From positions 62,001-126,000 of the forward strand of contig CBDCWT010000061.1 in assembly GCA_965223305.1 (NCBI GenBank): a stretch of DNA of 64,000 nucleotides. Direction: 5' to 3'. Below are positions 17,749 through 26,157 of this stretch, piece after piece. The DNA is from CBDCWT01 sp965223305. Its GTDB lineage: Bacteria; Planctomycetota; Planctomycetia; Pirellulales; Pirellulaceae. The notes below the pieces were generated by a model. It saw only the letters and a list, made by a program, of their open reading frames with translations. It did no database searches and had not been told where the DNA came from. The first letter of the stretch is position 1, and each line of letters begins with the position of its first letter. A program made the position numbers and the translations under genes.

Positions 17749-20700
17749 CTATCGACCACGCCCTCTCCCTGCTCCACCGCCCCGTTGTCCACCCAAACCG
17801 CCGCGGCCCCCAAAACCTTGCCGGCCCGCGTCGCCGGCGCCCCGGCCACCGTCCGTGCCGCGTGCACCGCCACCAAAAGCGCCACGCCCGAAACCACCTG
17901 AACGCAGCGCTCGAATCGCTTCGATGCGGCGCTGCAGAGCGGCCGCGTCGGGGTTGCTGCCGCCGGACGCCGAAGGTGTTCGAGCGGTGCCGGAGCCCCC
18001 AGCTGCGCCGGAACTACTGGAGCTGGTCGCACCACTTGTCTGCACCGCGTCTCCGACAATGGACTGCAGTGCCTGCTGGATCAGCTCCGGATTCGTCTGC
18101 TTAATCGTGACGACACTGACCGCGTCCCCGGTGTCCAACCCCTCCTGGTCGATTTCCTCAACGAGTGCTTTCACTTCGCGGAACACTGGCTCGGAAGCGG
18201 TGACAATCAGCGAGTTGCTACGGACATCGACACCGATGGTCATTTTTGGCGGTTCTTGCTGGGCTTGGTTATTGCTCCCACCACCGCCACTGCCCCGCCC
18301 GCGACCAAATGCCTGCCTGAAAAAGTCGGCCGGAGATGGCTGCCGCTGTTGCTGCTGACCGTTGCCGCCGCCGTTGATTCTTCCCACGTAGACCTGCTTC
18401 AGGATCTCCGCCATTTCTTCTGCCGCCATGTAGTTGACCGGGATCAATCTGGGGACACCCCCGGTTTCCACACCCGCCGGGCCGGCTTCCCGATCGATCA
18501 CCGGTAGAATCCGTTCGATCAGGCCCAGATCTATTGGGCTGGCTTGAACGATCAGTGCATTCAGTCGCACGTCGGGTACGATGATCGCCGATCCAGTGGC
18601 CACGCTTGATGCTGCGCCGCCCAGCCCCAGCAGTCCGCCCAAGAGCTCGCCGCCAACCTCGCCCAGCACGGAAGGACTGCTGCTCGTAGATGTCGTTCCG
18701 GTCAAAACCTGTCGCACTAATTCGGCGGCAACTTCGGCTTTTTCGTATTTGAGCCAGAAGACCGTCGGCTCGTTTCCGCTGGCCCCGTTGGGCCCCATCA
18801 GCGACCGCAACAGCTGCTCGAAGTCATCCAGCGCATCCAGATCCTCCGAAGCGATGATCAGCCCATTGGGCGTCTCGGTGATGATGATCTCTGCCTGTCC
18901 GGTCGGGCTGACCTGTTCGGACGAACGGGCGTCACGGGCATCCTCGACGGGCTGATCCGACGGGCTTCCCTCTGGCGGAGGGGATTGGTCGTCTTTATCT
19001 TCTTCCAGCCAACTCACAAAGGTCACAGGTTCCGCGGGCGCGTCGGCCGCATCGCCCGGCCCCGCGGCGGCGCTGGGTTGTCGTTGCGGTCGAGGAGGCC
19101 GGCGACGTTCCGGCTGCTCTTGCGGAACAGAGCTGCCCGGGCGCGTGGTGCGTTCCACTGCCGAAGAAGGAGTCCGCTCGCGCAGCGTGCTGCCAACTGC
19201 GGAGGGTGTCACCACACGAATCCGATTCGACCTCATCTGCGGCCAAAGAGCTTCGATGCTCTGTAGCGCCTGTTGCGCGGTACTTCCGCTAAACGGGAGT
19301 ACTCGGATGCTTTGCCGTGGACCGTCAGCGAGCCCACCCGAGGGTCCTTCGAGCTTCTCGACGAGGTCCTTGATTTGTTCGATCTGCGCGGTCGTCCCCC
19401 GCACCCATAGTTTTCGTGTGCCAGGATCCCCCGTCACCTTTGGACCCGTCGTGTCCTCCTCTCCACTGGTGCCGAAAAAGTGATTGATGGCTTGAATGAC
19501 GAGCTGAGGATCTCGCTTCCGCAGGGAGATGACCTCAATCTGTTCGGCTTCGCCCTCCAGCAGCCGAAGTGTCTCTCGCACTTTTCGGTGTTCAGCGAGC
19601 GGCGCGAGGAGAATCAGCTTGTTTGTCAAAGGGTCGATCGACATCCGTACGTCGGGGAGACCTTGGAGCAAGGTCTCCAACACCTGCTTGACCTGATTCG
19701 TGTCCGCCTTGACGATCTGATAGGTCGCGAACTGTGGTTGCTGCAGCGTAGCCATCGGCTGATCGGAGGGGCCGAGCGAACGGTCGACCAGCGGTACAAT
19801 TTCCTGCAATCGCCGGATGCTGGCACGGTCACCGGAGGCCAAAATGCGAGGAGAAAACGGATCAACCGCCAGACGGATCGGCGCGTCCGCGTCGTCGGCG
19901 CTGACATTTTCGCCTTCCGCCAAGCCGAGCAGCGGTCGGGCCACCGTAAGTACGTCTTCCGGAGTCACATAGCGCAGTGGAATTTCCACGACCGATTCGT
20001 GATACCCACCGCTGGAGTCTTCGATCGACTCGATAACCGACCGGATCATCCGCAGCTTGCCTGCCGTCTCCGTGACCATCACCTGTCCCGACTTCGGTAA
20101 GACCACAATTTCGCCTTGTGGTCCGAGTAGCGATTCGATCTCGGCTTTGGCATCCTCCGCCGATAACCTGGCCAGCTTGAAGAGGCACTTGAGCAGTGTA
20201 AACTCACCGCGACTGTCCAGCTCCTCGAGCGGCACCAACTCGATAAACTGCGGGGGAATCTCATCTTCGACGTTCAGCAAGGTCAGCAGCCGTCCGCGAC
20301 GGACCAAGGTATAGCCGCGGAATAGCAGAAAGCCGTTCACCAAATCCAGTGCTTGGGCAGGGGTGTAGCCACGCGTGTCCCGATAGTTGAATGTTCCTTT
20401 GGGGAGCACGTCCAGTTGCAGCGAGAGATCCGCTTCAGCGGCAAACCACTCCAGCACGTCGCCCCACGCCGCGTGCTGGAAGTTGAAGTACAGCAACTCG
20501 GCGGTGGACTCCGCGGGGCCACTGGGCGCCGAACGGGCGCCGCGTGCGTCAGCCTCAGAGTCTGACGATGGCTGGCCTGTTGGGCTGCCCGTCTCAGCGG
20601 GTTCTCCGGGCGCGGTAAGTCCAGCTAGTTGCTCCCAATTGGCCCGCTGCTCTGGCGTCAACAGCCGCTTCATCTCACGCTCGAAGCGGTCAGCCGTCAT

Positions 20701-21189
20701 CCGACGTTCGATGGCACCACCGCGCGTCAAAGCACGATTGCGGTCGTCGATCAGCTGTTTCACTGCCCCCTGCTGTTCCTGTGACAGCCCCAAAGCACGG
20801 GCCATCTCCGAATCTGCCAGCGAAGACATTCCCCGATGCGCCACTTGCATTTGCTGCAGGATCGACCGTTGTTCGGCGGACAGTAAAGCCAGGCCCTGCC
20901 GCTCCGACGCCGCGACGAAGGGGGCCAACCGCTCGCGGATCTCGTCCGCAGGCAGGTCTTTGATCTCTAACGCCAACCCGAGCGCCTGCCGCTCGCGGCG
21001 ATCAATCAGCTCGACTAATCTGGTGCGAACGTCTTCGCTCAGACCCAACCGGCGGACCCCCTCCTCCTCGACGGCCAACGCCAGCATCCCGACGAAGGTC
21101 GCATCAGCAGCTTGGGCCGCAGACAACCAGCCAAGGCAGAGCAGCGAAGGGACCAGCAAGCGGCCCACCAGCAGGGAGTTTTTTGACAT
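17749..21189 (-). CDS. Giant periplasmic protein with secretin-type N domains but no secretin barrel
   Basis: The frame opens at 21243 (1164 aa). I prefer the ATG at 21189, giving MSKNSLLVGRLLVPSLL...AQA as signal peptide. In long-form numbering, residues 55-210 carry Spy-like LTxxQ helices. At 250-325 lies an STN/N0-like domain (LLYFNFQHAAWGDVLEWFA). Repeated secretin_N units (IEVISLRKRDPQLVIQAINH; RLNALIVQASPIDL; VRSNSLIVTASEP) follow between about 415 and 1070, with disordered Pro/Ser/Arg-rich linkers (690-780). The tail is Gly/Arg-rich. No conserved secretin barrel (VPWLADLP-type) motif is present. It heads the T2SS operon and could extend or gate the periplasmic vestibule. That role is inference. 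Confidence 0.75.
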   Translation of the reverse strand: MSKNSLLVGRLLVPSLLCLGWLSAAQAADATFVGMLALAVEEEGVRRLGLSEDVRTRLVELIDRRERQALGLALEIKDLPADEIRERLAPFVAASERQGLALLSAEQRSILQQMQVAHRGMSSLADSEMARALGLSQEQQGAVKQLIDDRNRALTRGGAIERRMTADRFEREMKRLLTPEQRANWEQLAGLTAPGEPAETGSPTGQPSSDSEADARGARSAPSGPAESTAELLYFNFQHAAWGDVLEWFAAEADLSLQLDVLPKGTFNYRDTRGYTPAQALDLVNGFLLFRGYTLVRRGRLLTLLNVEDEIPPQFIELVPLEELDSRGEFTLLKCLFKLARLSAEDAKAEIESLLGPQGEIVVLPKSGQVMVTETAGKLRMIRSVIESIEDSSGGYHESVVEIPLRYVTPEDVLTVARPLLGLAEGENVSADDADAPIRLAVDPFSPRILASGDRASIRRLQEIVPLVDRSLGPSDQPMATLQQPQFATYQIVKADTNQVKQVLETLLQGLPDVRMSIDPLTNKLILLAPLAEHRKVRETLRLLEGEAEQIEVISLRKRDPQLVIQAINHFFGTSGEEDTTGPKVTGDPGTRKLWVRGTTAQIEQIKDLVEKLEGPSGGLADGPRQSIRVLPFSGSTAQQALQSIEALWPQMRSNRIRVVTPSAVGSTLRERTPSSAVERTTRPGSSVPQEQPERRRPPRPQRQPSAAAGPGDAADAPAEPVTFVSWLEEDKDDQSPPPEGSPSDQPVEDARDARSSEQVSPTGQAEIIITETPNGLIIASEDLDALDDFEQLLRSLMGPNGASGNEPTVFWLKYEKAEVAAELVRQVLTGTTSTSSSPSVLGEVGGELLGGLLGLGGAASSVATGSAIIVPDVRLNALIVQASPIDLGLIERILPVIDREAGPAGVETGGVPRLIPVNYMAAEEMAEILKQVYVGRINGGGNGQQQQRQPSPADFFRQAFGRGRGSGGGGSNNQAQQEPPKMTIGVDVRSNSLIVTASEPVFREVKALVEEIDQEGLDTGDAVSVVTIKQTNPELIQQALQSIVGDAVQTSGATSSSSSGAAGGSGTARTPSASGGSNPDAAALQRRIEAIRALRSGGFGRGAFGGGARGTDGGRGAGDAGRQGFGGRGGLGGQRGGGAGRGRGR

Positions 21190-21810
21190 TTCGTTTGAAA
21201 ATCGGCAGCTAGAGAACTTCGTGGGAGGTGGGAGAAACAACAACCCACCTAACCCCGATACCGGAAACGAGCCGCGCAGTAAACAGGCTGCCTCTCCATC
21301 AGAGTTGTCGAAAGGTGCTCAGGGACCGTTCCTCCATCCTAATCGTAAAGTCCCTTGTACTCTAGAGAAAACGGTCCTCCGGCCAGTCCGCAAGCCCCTG
21401 AACTAGCTCGCCGACTTGCCTCGCTCTGGTATGATTAAGGCTGAGCGCCCAGTGGCCGCTGAGGACCCGCAATTCGAGGGCTTCGTCGATGTCTTTGTAC
21501 GGGAGAGCCTCCAGGCAACTCTTGAGGGCAGCCCGGGCAGGCGGATCCCGAACTCGCCAGTTTTTTCGTGACCGAAGCGTTAGTTTTGAAGTTGCGCTTT
21601 TCGCAGCGGGACAGGGTGAAGGCAGGCCAACTGGCCGGAGTATTTCGTAACCCGAAAGCGTCAGCGAGGCGAGTTGATGTACCATCGCAAGTTATCCCTC
21701 GCTTACGCTTCGGGTTCCGATTCATGCCGACGTAACCTCAAGATTTATGCGCCGGGTTCCGGAGGCCTTTGCGTTTTGACAAGTACCATAGAACCACAGA
21801 TCGACGAAGT
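21190..21810. repeat. Intergenic region with fold-back repeat between divergent genes
   Basis: This divergent spacer lies between the secretion locus and the peptidase-like gene. Bases 21566-21725 hold a member of the CGAAGCGT / CGCTTACGCTTCGGGTT repeat family, with GAAGTTGCGCTTTTCGC at 21591-21607. The remainder (about 21240-21560) contains no convincing gene. Promoters for both directions must lie here or just outside the repeat, but none is clear enough to place. Confidence 0.6.
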
Positions 21811-23229
21811 ATGCCCACGATTGTGATTCGGCGTCTCGGGGCGTTGTCGCTGGCTTCGGTCCTCTGGCTGGCTCTGGCCGGGCAACGCGATGCTTCCGCG
21901 CAAAAGCCCCTGCTGGTCGATCCCTCCTCACACGGTCTGGCGATCCCAGCGGGACCGGTCTCGCCGGGCGCCGGCCAGCGGGTGATGACTCACGACGCTA
22001 CGGGCGCGCCGGTTGTCGCTAAGCTGTTCGCCCAGGTGGGCAAGCACGTCGTGGTGCTGCTCCCTGACGGCGAACTCGTCGCGCGGTCCAGCGGAGACTT
22101 CATTGCCACCGACCGCAAGTTCGTGCCCGCAACCAAAGAATCGCTAGCCGAGCGGCTGGCCGGCAGCGGGCCACTTCGTGGCTTTCGCACCAAACTGACG
22201 CGCCACTATGTATACGCCTACAACACGAGTGAAGAGTTTGCACTAGTCACCAGCCGTATTCTGGAGTCGATGATCCGCGGGATGATGGCCCATGCAAAGT
22301 CGCAACGGATTGATGTCCATCAGCCGGAAGTGCCACTGGTCGTGATTATGTTTCGGACGGAGAAAGAGTTTCAGGAGTTTCGCCGCGTCCCCGAGAGTGT
22401 CTTGGCCTACTACCATCCGCTTTCCAACTGGGTCGTTCTGCACGAGCAGTCCCCGCTCGCGAAGATCAAGGCCGAGCTTGCGATCCAGCAGTCGATTTCG
22501 ACGATCGCTCACGAGGGCGCTCACCAGATCCTGCACAACATCGGCGTCCAGACGCGACTCTCGACATGGCCGATGTGGCTCAGCGAGGGGTTGGCCGAAT
22601 ACTACGCTCCCACCTCGTTTGGTAGAAAGCTCCGTTGGATGGGGGCCGGGCGAGTGAACGATTTGCGGATGTTCGAGCTCGAGATATACATCAAGTCGCA
22701 GGAGGCTCGCAGGACGGATGCCTGGCTGATCGAGGAGACCGTCCAAGCGGGGCGGCTGACTTCGGCCGGCTATGCATCGGCCTGGTCTTTGACTCATTTC
22801 CTGGCGACGACACGGCGGGCAGATTTCAACGAGTACGTCAAGCAAGCCAGCCAGCTGGGACCCTTCGAAACGCTCGGCAAACTGTCGGCGAGCGGAGTTG
22901 TTCCAGCGAACCTAGACTCTTTTTCCAGCCACTTCGGCGCAGACCTGGCGGGGTTGGAACGTCGTTGGGCGAGTCACCTGAATCGGCTTCCCTACAACGA
23001 TCCATTTGCGGAACGGCCTCACTATGTAGCCACGCTCGCACTGCCGGCGGCTTCAGGGGCCAATCGAGATGCGAACCTGTTTCACACGCGCGAACTTGCC
23101 AGGAAGTGGGTTTCCGAGCGTATCGAGATCATCGGCCAGCCGCGGAACCAGGTTCGCACGCGAATCAGCGAGTTTCCTAACCGCGTCATGGCCGAGCGGT
23201 TTGTACGCGAATGGTTGGGCGGCCGGTAG
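21811..23229 (+). CDS. Secreted zinc-peptidase-like protein (DUF1570-type)
   Basis: The ATG at 21811 gives 472 aa with signal peptide MPTIVIRRLGALSLASVLWL...DASA. Central features are the gluzincin signature HEGAH (HExxH) within TIAHEGAHQILHN and the downstream WLSEGLAEYYAP, where the third ligand Glu is expected. This is the usual DUF1570 layout seen in planctomycete genomes. A beta-rich N-terminal part (VVAKLFAQVGKHVVVLLPDG) resembles an SHD1/SLA1-like segment. An envelope or secreted metalloprotease role is inferred; the substrate is unknown. It is followed after 3 bp by pabB, which suggests cotranscription without an obvious functional link. Confidence 0.75.
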   Translation: MPTIVIRRLGALSLASVLWLALAGQRDASAQKPLLVDPSSHGLAIPAGPVSPGAGQRVMTHDATGAPVVAKLFAQVGKHVVVLLPDGELVARSSGDFIATDRKFVPATKESLAERLAGSGPLRGFRTKLTRHYVYAYNTSEEFALVTSRILESMIRGMMAHAKSQRIDVHQPEVPLVVIMFRTEKEFQEFRRVPESVLAYYHPLSNWVVLHEQSPLAKIKAELAIQQSISTIAHEGAHQILHNIGVQTRLSTWPMWLSEGLAEYYAPTSFGRKLRWMGAGRVNDLRMFELEIYIKSQEARRTDAWLIEETVQAGRLTSAGYASAWSLTHFLATTRRADFNEYVKQASQLGPFETLGKLSASGVVPANLDSFSSHFGADLAGLERRWASHLNRLPYNDPFAERPHYVATLALPAASGANRDANLFHTRELARKWVSERIEIIGQPRNQVRTRISEFPNRVMAERFVREWLGGR

Positions 23230-23232
23230 ACG

Positions 23233-24630
23233 ATGCAGCTCCCGATCGTTGAAGAACTCTCTCCACCCCCTGACCCCGAAGTTGCGTTTCGCAAGCTCGC
23301 GCCGCTTCCACACTGCCTTTTCCTGGACAGCGCGCTTCATCATCACGAGTTGGGACGATACTCGTTCCTGACAGCTGATCCGTTCGAGTTCCTGGAGGTC
23401 GCGGCGGACGGTACGGCGGCGTTGCAGCAGCTGCGGCCGAGACTGTCACTCCTGCAGAGTCGGTCGAGGTCGGAGCTGCCTCCGTTTCAAGGGGGGGCGG
23501 CCGGTCTGTTCGGGTACGATTTGGCCCGCAGTCTGGAACAGATCCCGGCCCCGCGTTTCGATGAGTTTGGTGTGCCAGCGCTCGCTGTTGGCTTCTACGA
23601 CACCGTGCTGGCTTTCGACCATTTTCGCCGTGCCGCCTGGTTGATCTCGCAAGGCTGGCCGCAGCAGGACGGCCCAGCCCGCCAGCGCCGTGCTGTCGAA
23701 CGTATCCGCGAGTTTCGGCACTATTTGCAAGCACCACCGCGGGCGCTGCCCGCACCGCCGGGCGCTCCAGTTGCTCCTGCGGCACTGACACCCCAGTTTG
23801 CGGTCGCACGAGCCACCGAGTTGACGAGCAACTTTGCCGCCGATCAATACCAGCGGGCGGTGCAGCGGGCCGTTGACTACATCCACGCCGGTGACGTCTT
23901 CCAGGTCAACCTCGCGCAGAGGTTGTTGCATCCGGCCGTCGATGATTCCGTGGCCCTGTACCTGCGGCTGCGGCAGCGGAACCCGGCTACGTTTGCGGGT
24001 TACTTTGATCTCGGAGCGTGGCAGGTCGTCAGCGCCTCGCCGGAGCGGTTCCTGAAGTTACAGCGCGGCGAGGTCGAAGCACGGCCGATCAAAGGTACGC
24101 GCCAGCGGACGACGATGCCCGAAGCGGATCTGTTCGCGGCGGACGACTTACTCGCCAGTGAAAAAGACCGAGCCGAAAACGTGATGATTGTCGATTTGAT
24201 GCGCAATGACCTGGCTCGGGTTTGTCAGCCGGACACCGTGCAGGTCACACAGCTCTGCCAGCTGGAGGTCTACGCCTACGTCCAGCATCTGGTCTCGGCG
24301 ATTCGAGGGCGGCTGAAGACCGGCGTGGCGGCTGCAGACCTGCTGCAGGCTTCGTTCCCCGCAGGTTCGATCAGCGGTGCTCCCAAAGTACGGGCGATGG
24401 AGATCATCGCGGAACTCGAACCCACCAATCGAGGCGCCTATTGTGGCTCGCTGGGCTACATTGGAGGTGACGGATCGATGGATCTCAGCGTGTTGATCCG
24501 CACCATCACGGCCGGCCGTGGCTGGTGGCAGCTACCCGTGGGGGGCGGCATCGTCGCGCAATCCACACCGGCTCAAGAGCACGAGGAAACTTGGCATAAA
24601 GCTGAGGGATTGATTCGGGCCCTAAGGTAG
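23233..24630 (+). CDS. pabB: Aminodeoxychorismate synthase component I
   Basis: 465 aa. The chorismate-binding domain occupies about 200-462, with YQRAVQRAVDYIHAGDVFQVN, PERFLK, SEKDRAENVMIVDLMRND, SFPAGSISGAPKVRAMEI and GGGIVAQSTPAQE. The diagnostic PIKGT (285-289) has the Lys nucleophile of PabB, where anthranilate synthase TrpE has Ala, so pABA synthesis is favoured over tryptophan. It makes 4-amino-4-deoxychorismate with the amidotransferase, here encoded 5.5 kb away on the other strand. No pabC lyase gene was seen. It is flanked by the peptidase gene (3 bp) and the DUF447 gene (50 bp). Confidence 0.9.
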   Translation: MQLPIVEELSPPPDPEVAFRKLAPLPHCLFLDSALHHHELGRYSFLTADPFEFLEVAADGTAALQQLRPRLSLLQSRSRSELPPFQGGAAGLFGYDLARSLEQIPAPRFDEFGVPALAVGFYDTVLAFDHFRRAAWLISQGWPQQDGPARQRRAVERIREFRHYLQAPPRALPAPPGAPVAPAALTPQFAVARATELTSNFAADQYQRAVQRAVDYIHAGDVFQVNLAQRLLHPAVDDSVALYLRLRQRNPATFAGYFDLGAWQVVSASPERFLKLQRGEVEARPIKGTRQRTTMPEADLFAADDLLASEKDRAENVMIVDLMRNDLARVCQPDTVQVTQLCQLEVYAYVQHLVSAIRGRLKTGVAAADLLQASFPAGSISGAPKVRAMEIIAELEPTNRGAYCGSLGYIGGDGSMDLSVLIRTITAGRGWWQLPVGGGIVAQSTPAQEHEETWHKAEGLIRALR

Positions 24631-24680
24631 TGTTTGAATCAGGCGATCGCTAATCCGTCATTCCGGCGAGAGCAACCGAC

Positions 24681-25253
24681 ATGATTCTCGAAGGTATCGT
24701 CACCACGCTTAATCCCGATCGAAGCCCGAACATATCACCGATGGGACCGCTCGTGGACGACAAGTCGGCCCAGCTGCAGACATTCGTGCTGCGGCCCTAT
24801 CAGACTTCCACGACCTATCGGAACCTGAAGCGTACGGGTGAGGGAGTGTTGCACGTGACCGACGACGTTCAGCTGCTGGCGCGGGCGGCGGTGGGGCGGC
24901 TGGATCCACTACCCCCGCTTGTGCCTGCCCAGGCGGTGGATGGCCTCATCTTGCAGGACGCCTGCCGCTGGTACGCGTTTCGGACGGACTCGTTGAACGA
25001 CCACGAGCCGCGGACAACGATTGGCTGTACGGTCGTCGACCGGGGCCGGCAGCGAGATTTCTTCGGGTTCAACCGAGCCAAGCACGCCGTGGTCGAGGCA
25101 GCTATCTTGGCGACCAGGATCGAGTTCGTGCCCTCCCGTGTGATCCTGGCCGAGCTCAAGAAGCTGGCGGTGATCGTCGACAAGACGGCGGGGGAGCAGG
25201 AACGGCAGGCGTTCGCCCTGCTGCAGGACTATCTGCGACGGAAGCTACAATGA
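24681..25253 (+). CDS. DUF447-family protein
   Basis: 190 aa. The N-terminus MILEGIVTTLNPDRSPNISPMGP matches the DUF447 pattern (E-x-I-V-T-T ... P-N-x-x-P-M-G). FFGFNRAKHAVVEAAILATR fits the C-terminal helices. The fold is a split-barrel flavin-binding type. DUF447 proteins occur mainly in archaea, methylotrophs and planctomycetes and have been associated with tetrahydromethanopterin-dependent C1 metabolism. Its position directly after pabB (pABA is a precursor of that cofactor and of folate) makes such a role plausible but unproven. Confidence 0.75.
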   Translation: MILEGIVTTLNPDRSPNISPMGPLVDDKSAQLQTFVLRPYQTSTTYRNLKRTGEGVLHVTDDVQLLARAAVGRLDPLPPLVPAQAVDGLILQDACRWYAFRTDSLNDHEPRTTIGCTVVDRGRQRDFFGFNRAKHAVVEAAILATRIEFVPSRVILAELKKLAVIVDKTAGEQERQAFALLQDYLRRKLQ

Positions 25254-25287
25254 AGGCTCGTCGCCATTGCACTCCACGCCGTTAATG

Positions 25288-26040
25288 ATTTTCTTGTAGC
25301 CGAATTCGCCAGAATTGGGATGAGTCGGCAGTCCGCCAAATTCTGGAGAGTTCGGCTACGTTCAAATCAGCCGCTGGGCGTTAGCCCACGGTTCTCACAA
25401 AAACCGGTACTCGATGTGCTTTCGGCTCGGCAGGAGCCTCGCCCTGGGGTGACGAAAACTTTGGACCACAACAGGCAGTGTCAAAAAGCAATTGCTATCG
25501 CAACATTTGGTGGGAGCAATGCATGCTAGTTGTCACAAAACCAATGCAATTCGAGGCAAACTCCTATACTGCGCCCGATAGCATCGAAGATGTTGGGACA
25601 AGTTCGCTCGGCGACTACCACATGTGGTGAAGAACGTTTCACCATCCCAGCCTCGCCCTCCCGAGCGTCTTACGCGACTGTTACGGTGGAAGTGATGGGG
25701 TGTCCCACCCGTGAAGCCATCCCCTCCATCCAGTTGATCATGTTGATCCTGTCTTCTGCTTTTTTGACAGGACTTGCAGGATTTCTTGTAGCCGAATTCG
25801 CCAGAATTTGGACGAGTCAGCAAATCCGCCAAACTCAGGCGAGTTCGGCTACGTTCAAGTCAGCCGCTGGGCGTTAGCCCACGGTTCTCACAAGAACCAG
25901 TACTCGATGTGCTTTCGGCTCGGCAGGAGCCTCGCCCTCCCGAGCGTCTTACGCGACTGTTACGGTGGGAGTGATGGGGTGTCCCACCGTGAAGCCATCC
26001 CCTCCATCCTGCTGATCATGCTGATTCTGTCTTCTACTCT
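25288..26040. repeat. Tandemly duplicated intergenic repeat unit, one copy carrying an insertion
   Basis: Two consecutive units (about 25288-25780 and 25781-26040) share the same order. Each has TTTCTTGTAGCCGAATTCGC, GAGTTCGGCTACGTTCAA, CAGCCGCTGGGCGTTAGCCC, TACTCGATGTGCTTTCGGCT, the GGCTCGGCAGGAGCCTCGCC arm, CGAGCGTCTTACGCGACTGT and CCATCCCCTCCATCC. Unit 1 is longer because of the 205-bp element at 25446-25650 plus its 9-bp duplication. Unit 2 is the uninterrupted version. No gene was found in this 0.9-kb gap. Confidence 0.8.
25446..25650 (+). mobile_element. 205-bp non-autonomous insertion, copy 2
   Basis: It is the inverted copy of 5250-5454, with one mismatch seen. It is flanked by 9-bp direct repeats CCTCGCCCT at 25437-25445 and 25651-25659. 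The adjacent tandem unit (around 25930-25945) reads straight through the same site with a single CCTCGCCCT, giving an internal empty-site control. Sequences outside the palindrome differ between the two copies, so the element appears to have inserted twice at the same repeat motif. It is non-coding, and its transposase source is unknown. A 9-bp duplication is compatible with, for example, IS4-type elements, but that is not established. Confidence 0.75.
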
Positions 26041-26157
26041 TGAGATTGCCACTTGCGATTTTGCAAGCTCGACCCTAGAAACGGAAATAACGAGATGTGA
26101 TGCCGAGCTAGCCGTTCTGCGACAATCGGCCGCCAAAACTCACCTAGGGGAGAGAAC

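Noticed and set aside
23233..24630. Anthranilate synthase component I (trpE) as the identity
   Set aside because: The active-site motif is PIKGT (Lys, PabB-type) rather than PIAGT, so aminodeoxychorismate synthase is the better call.
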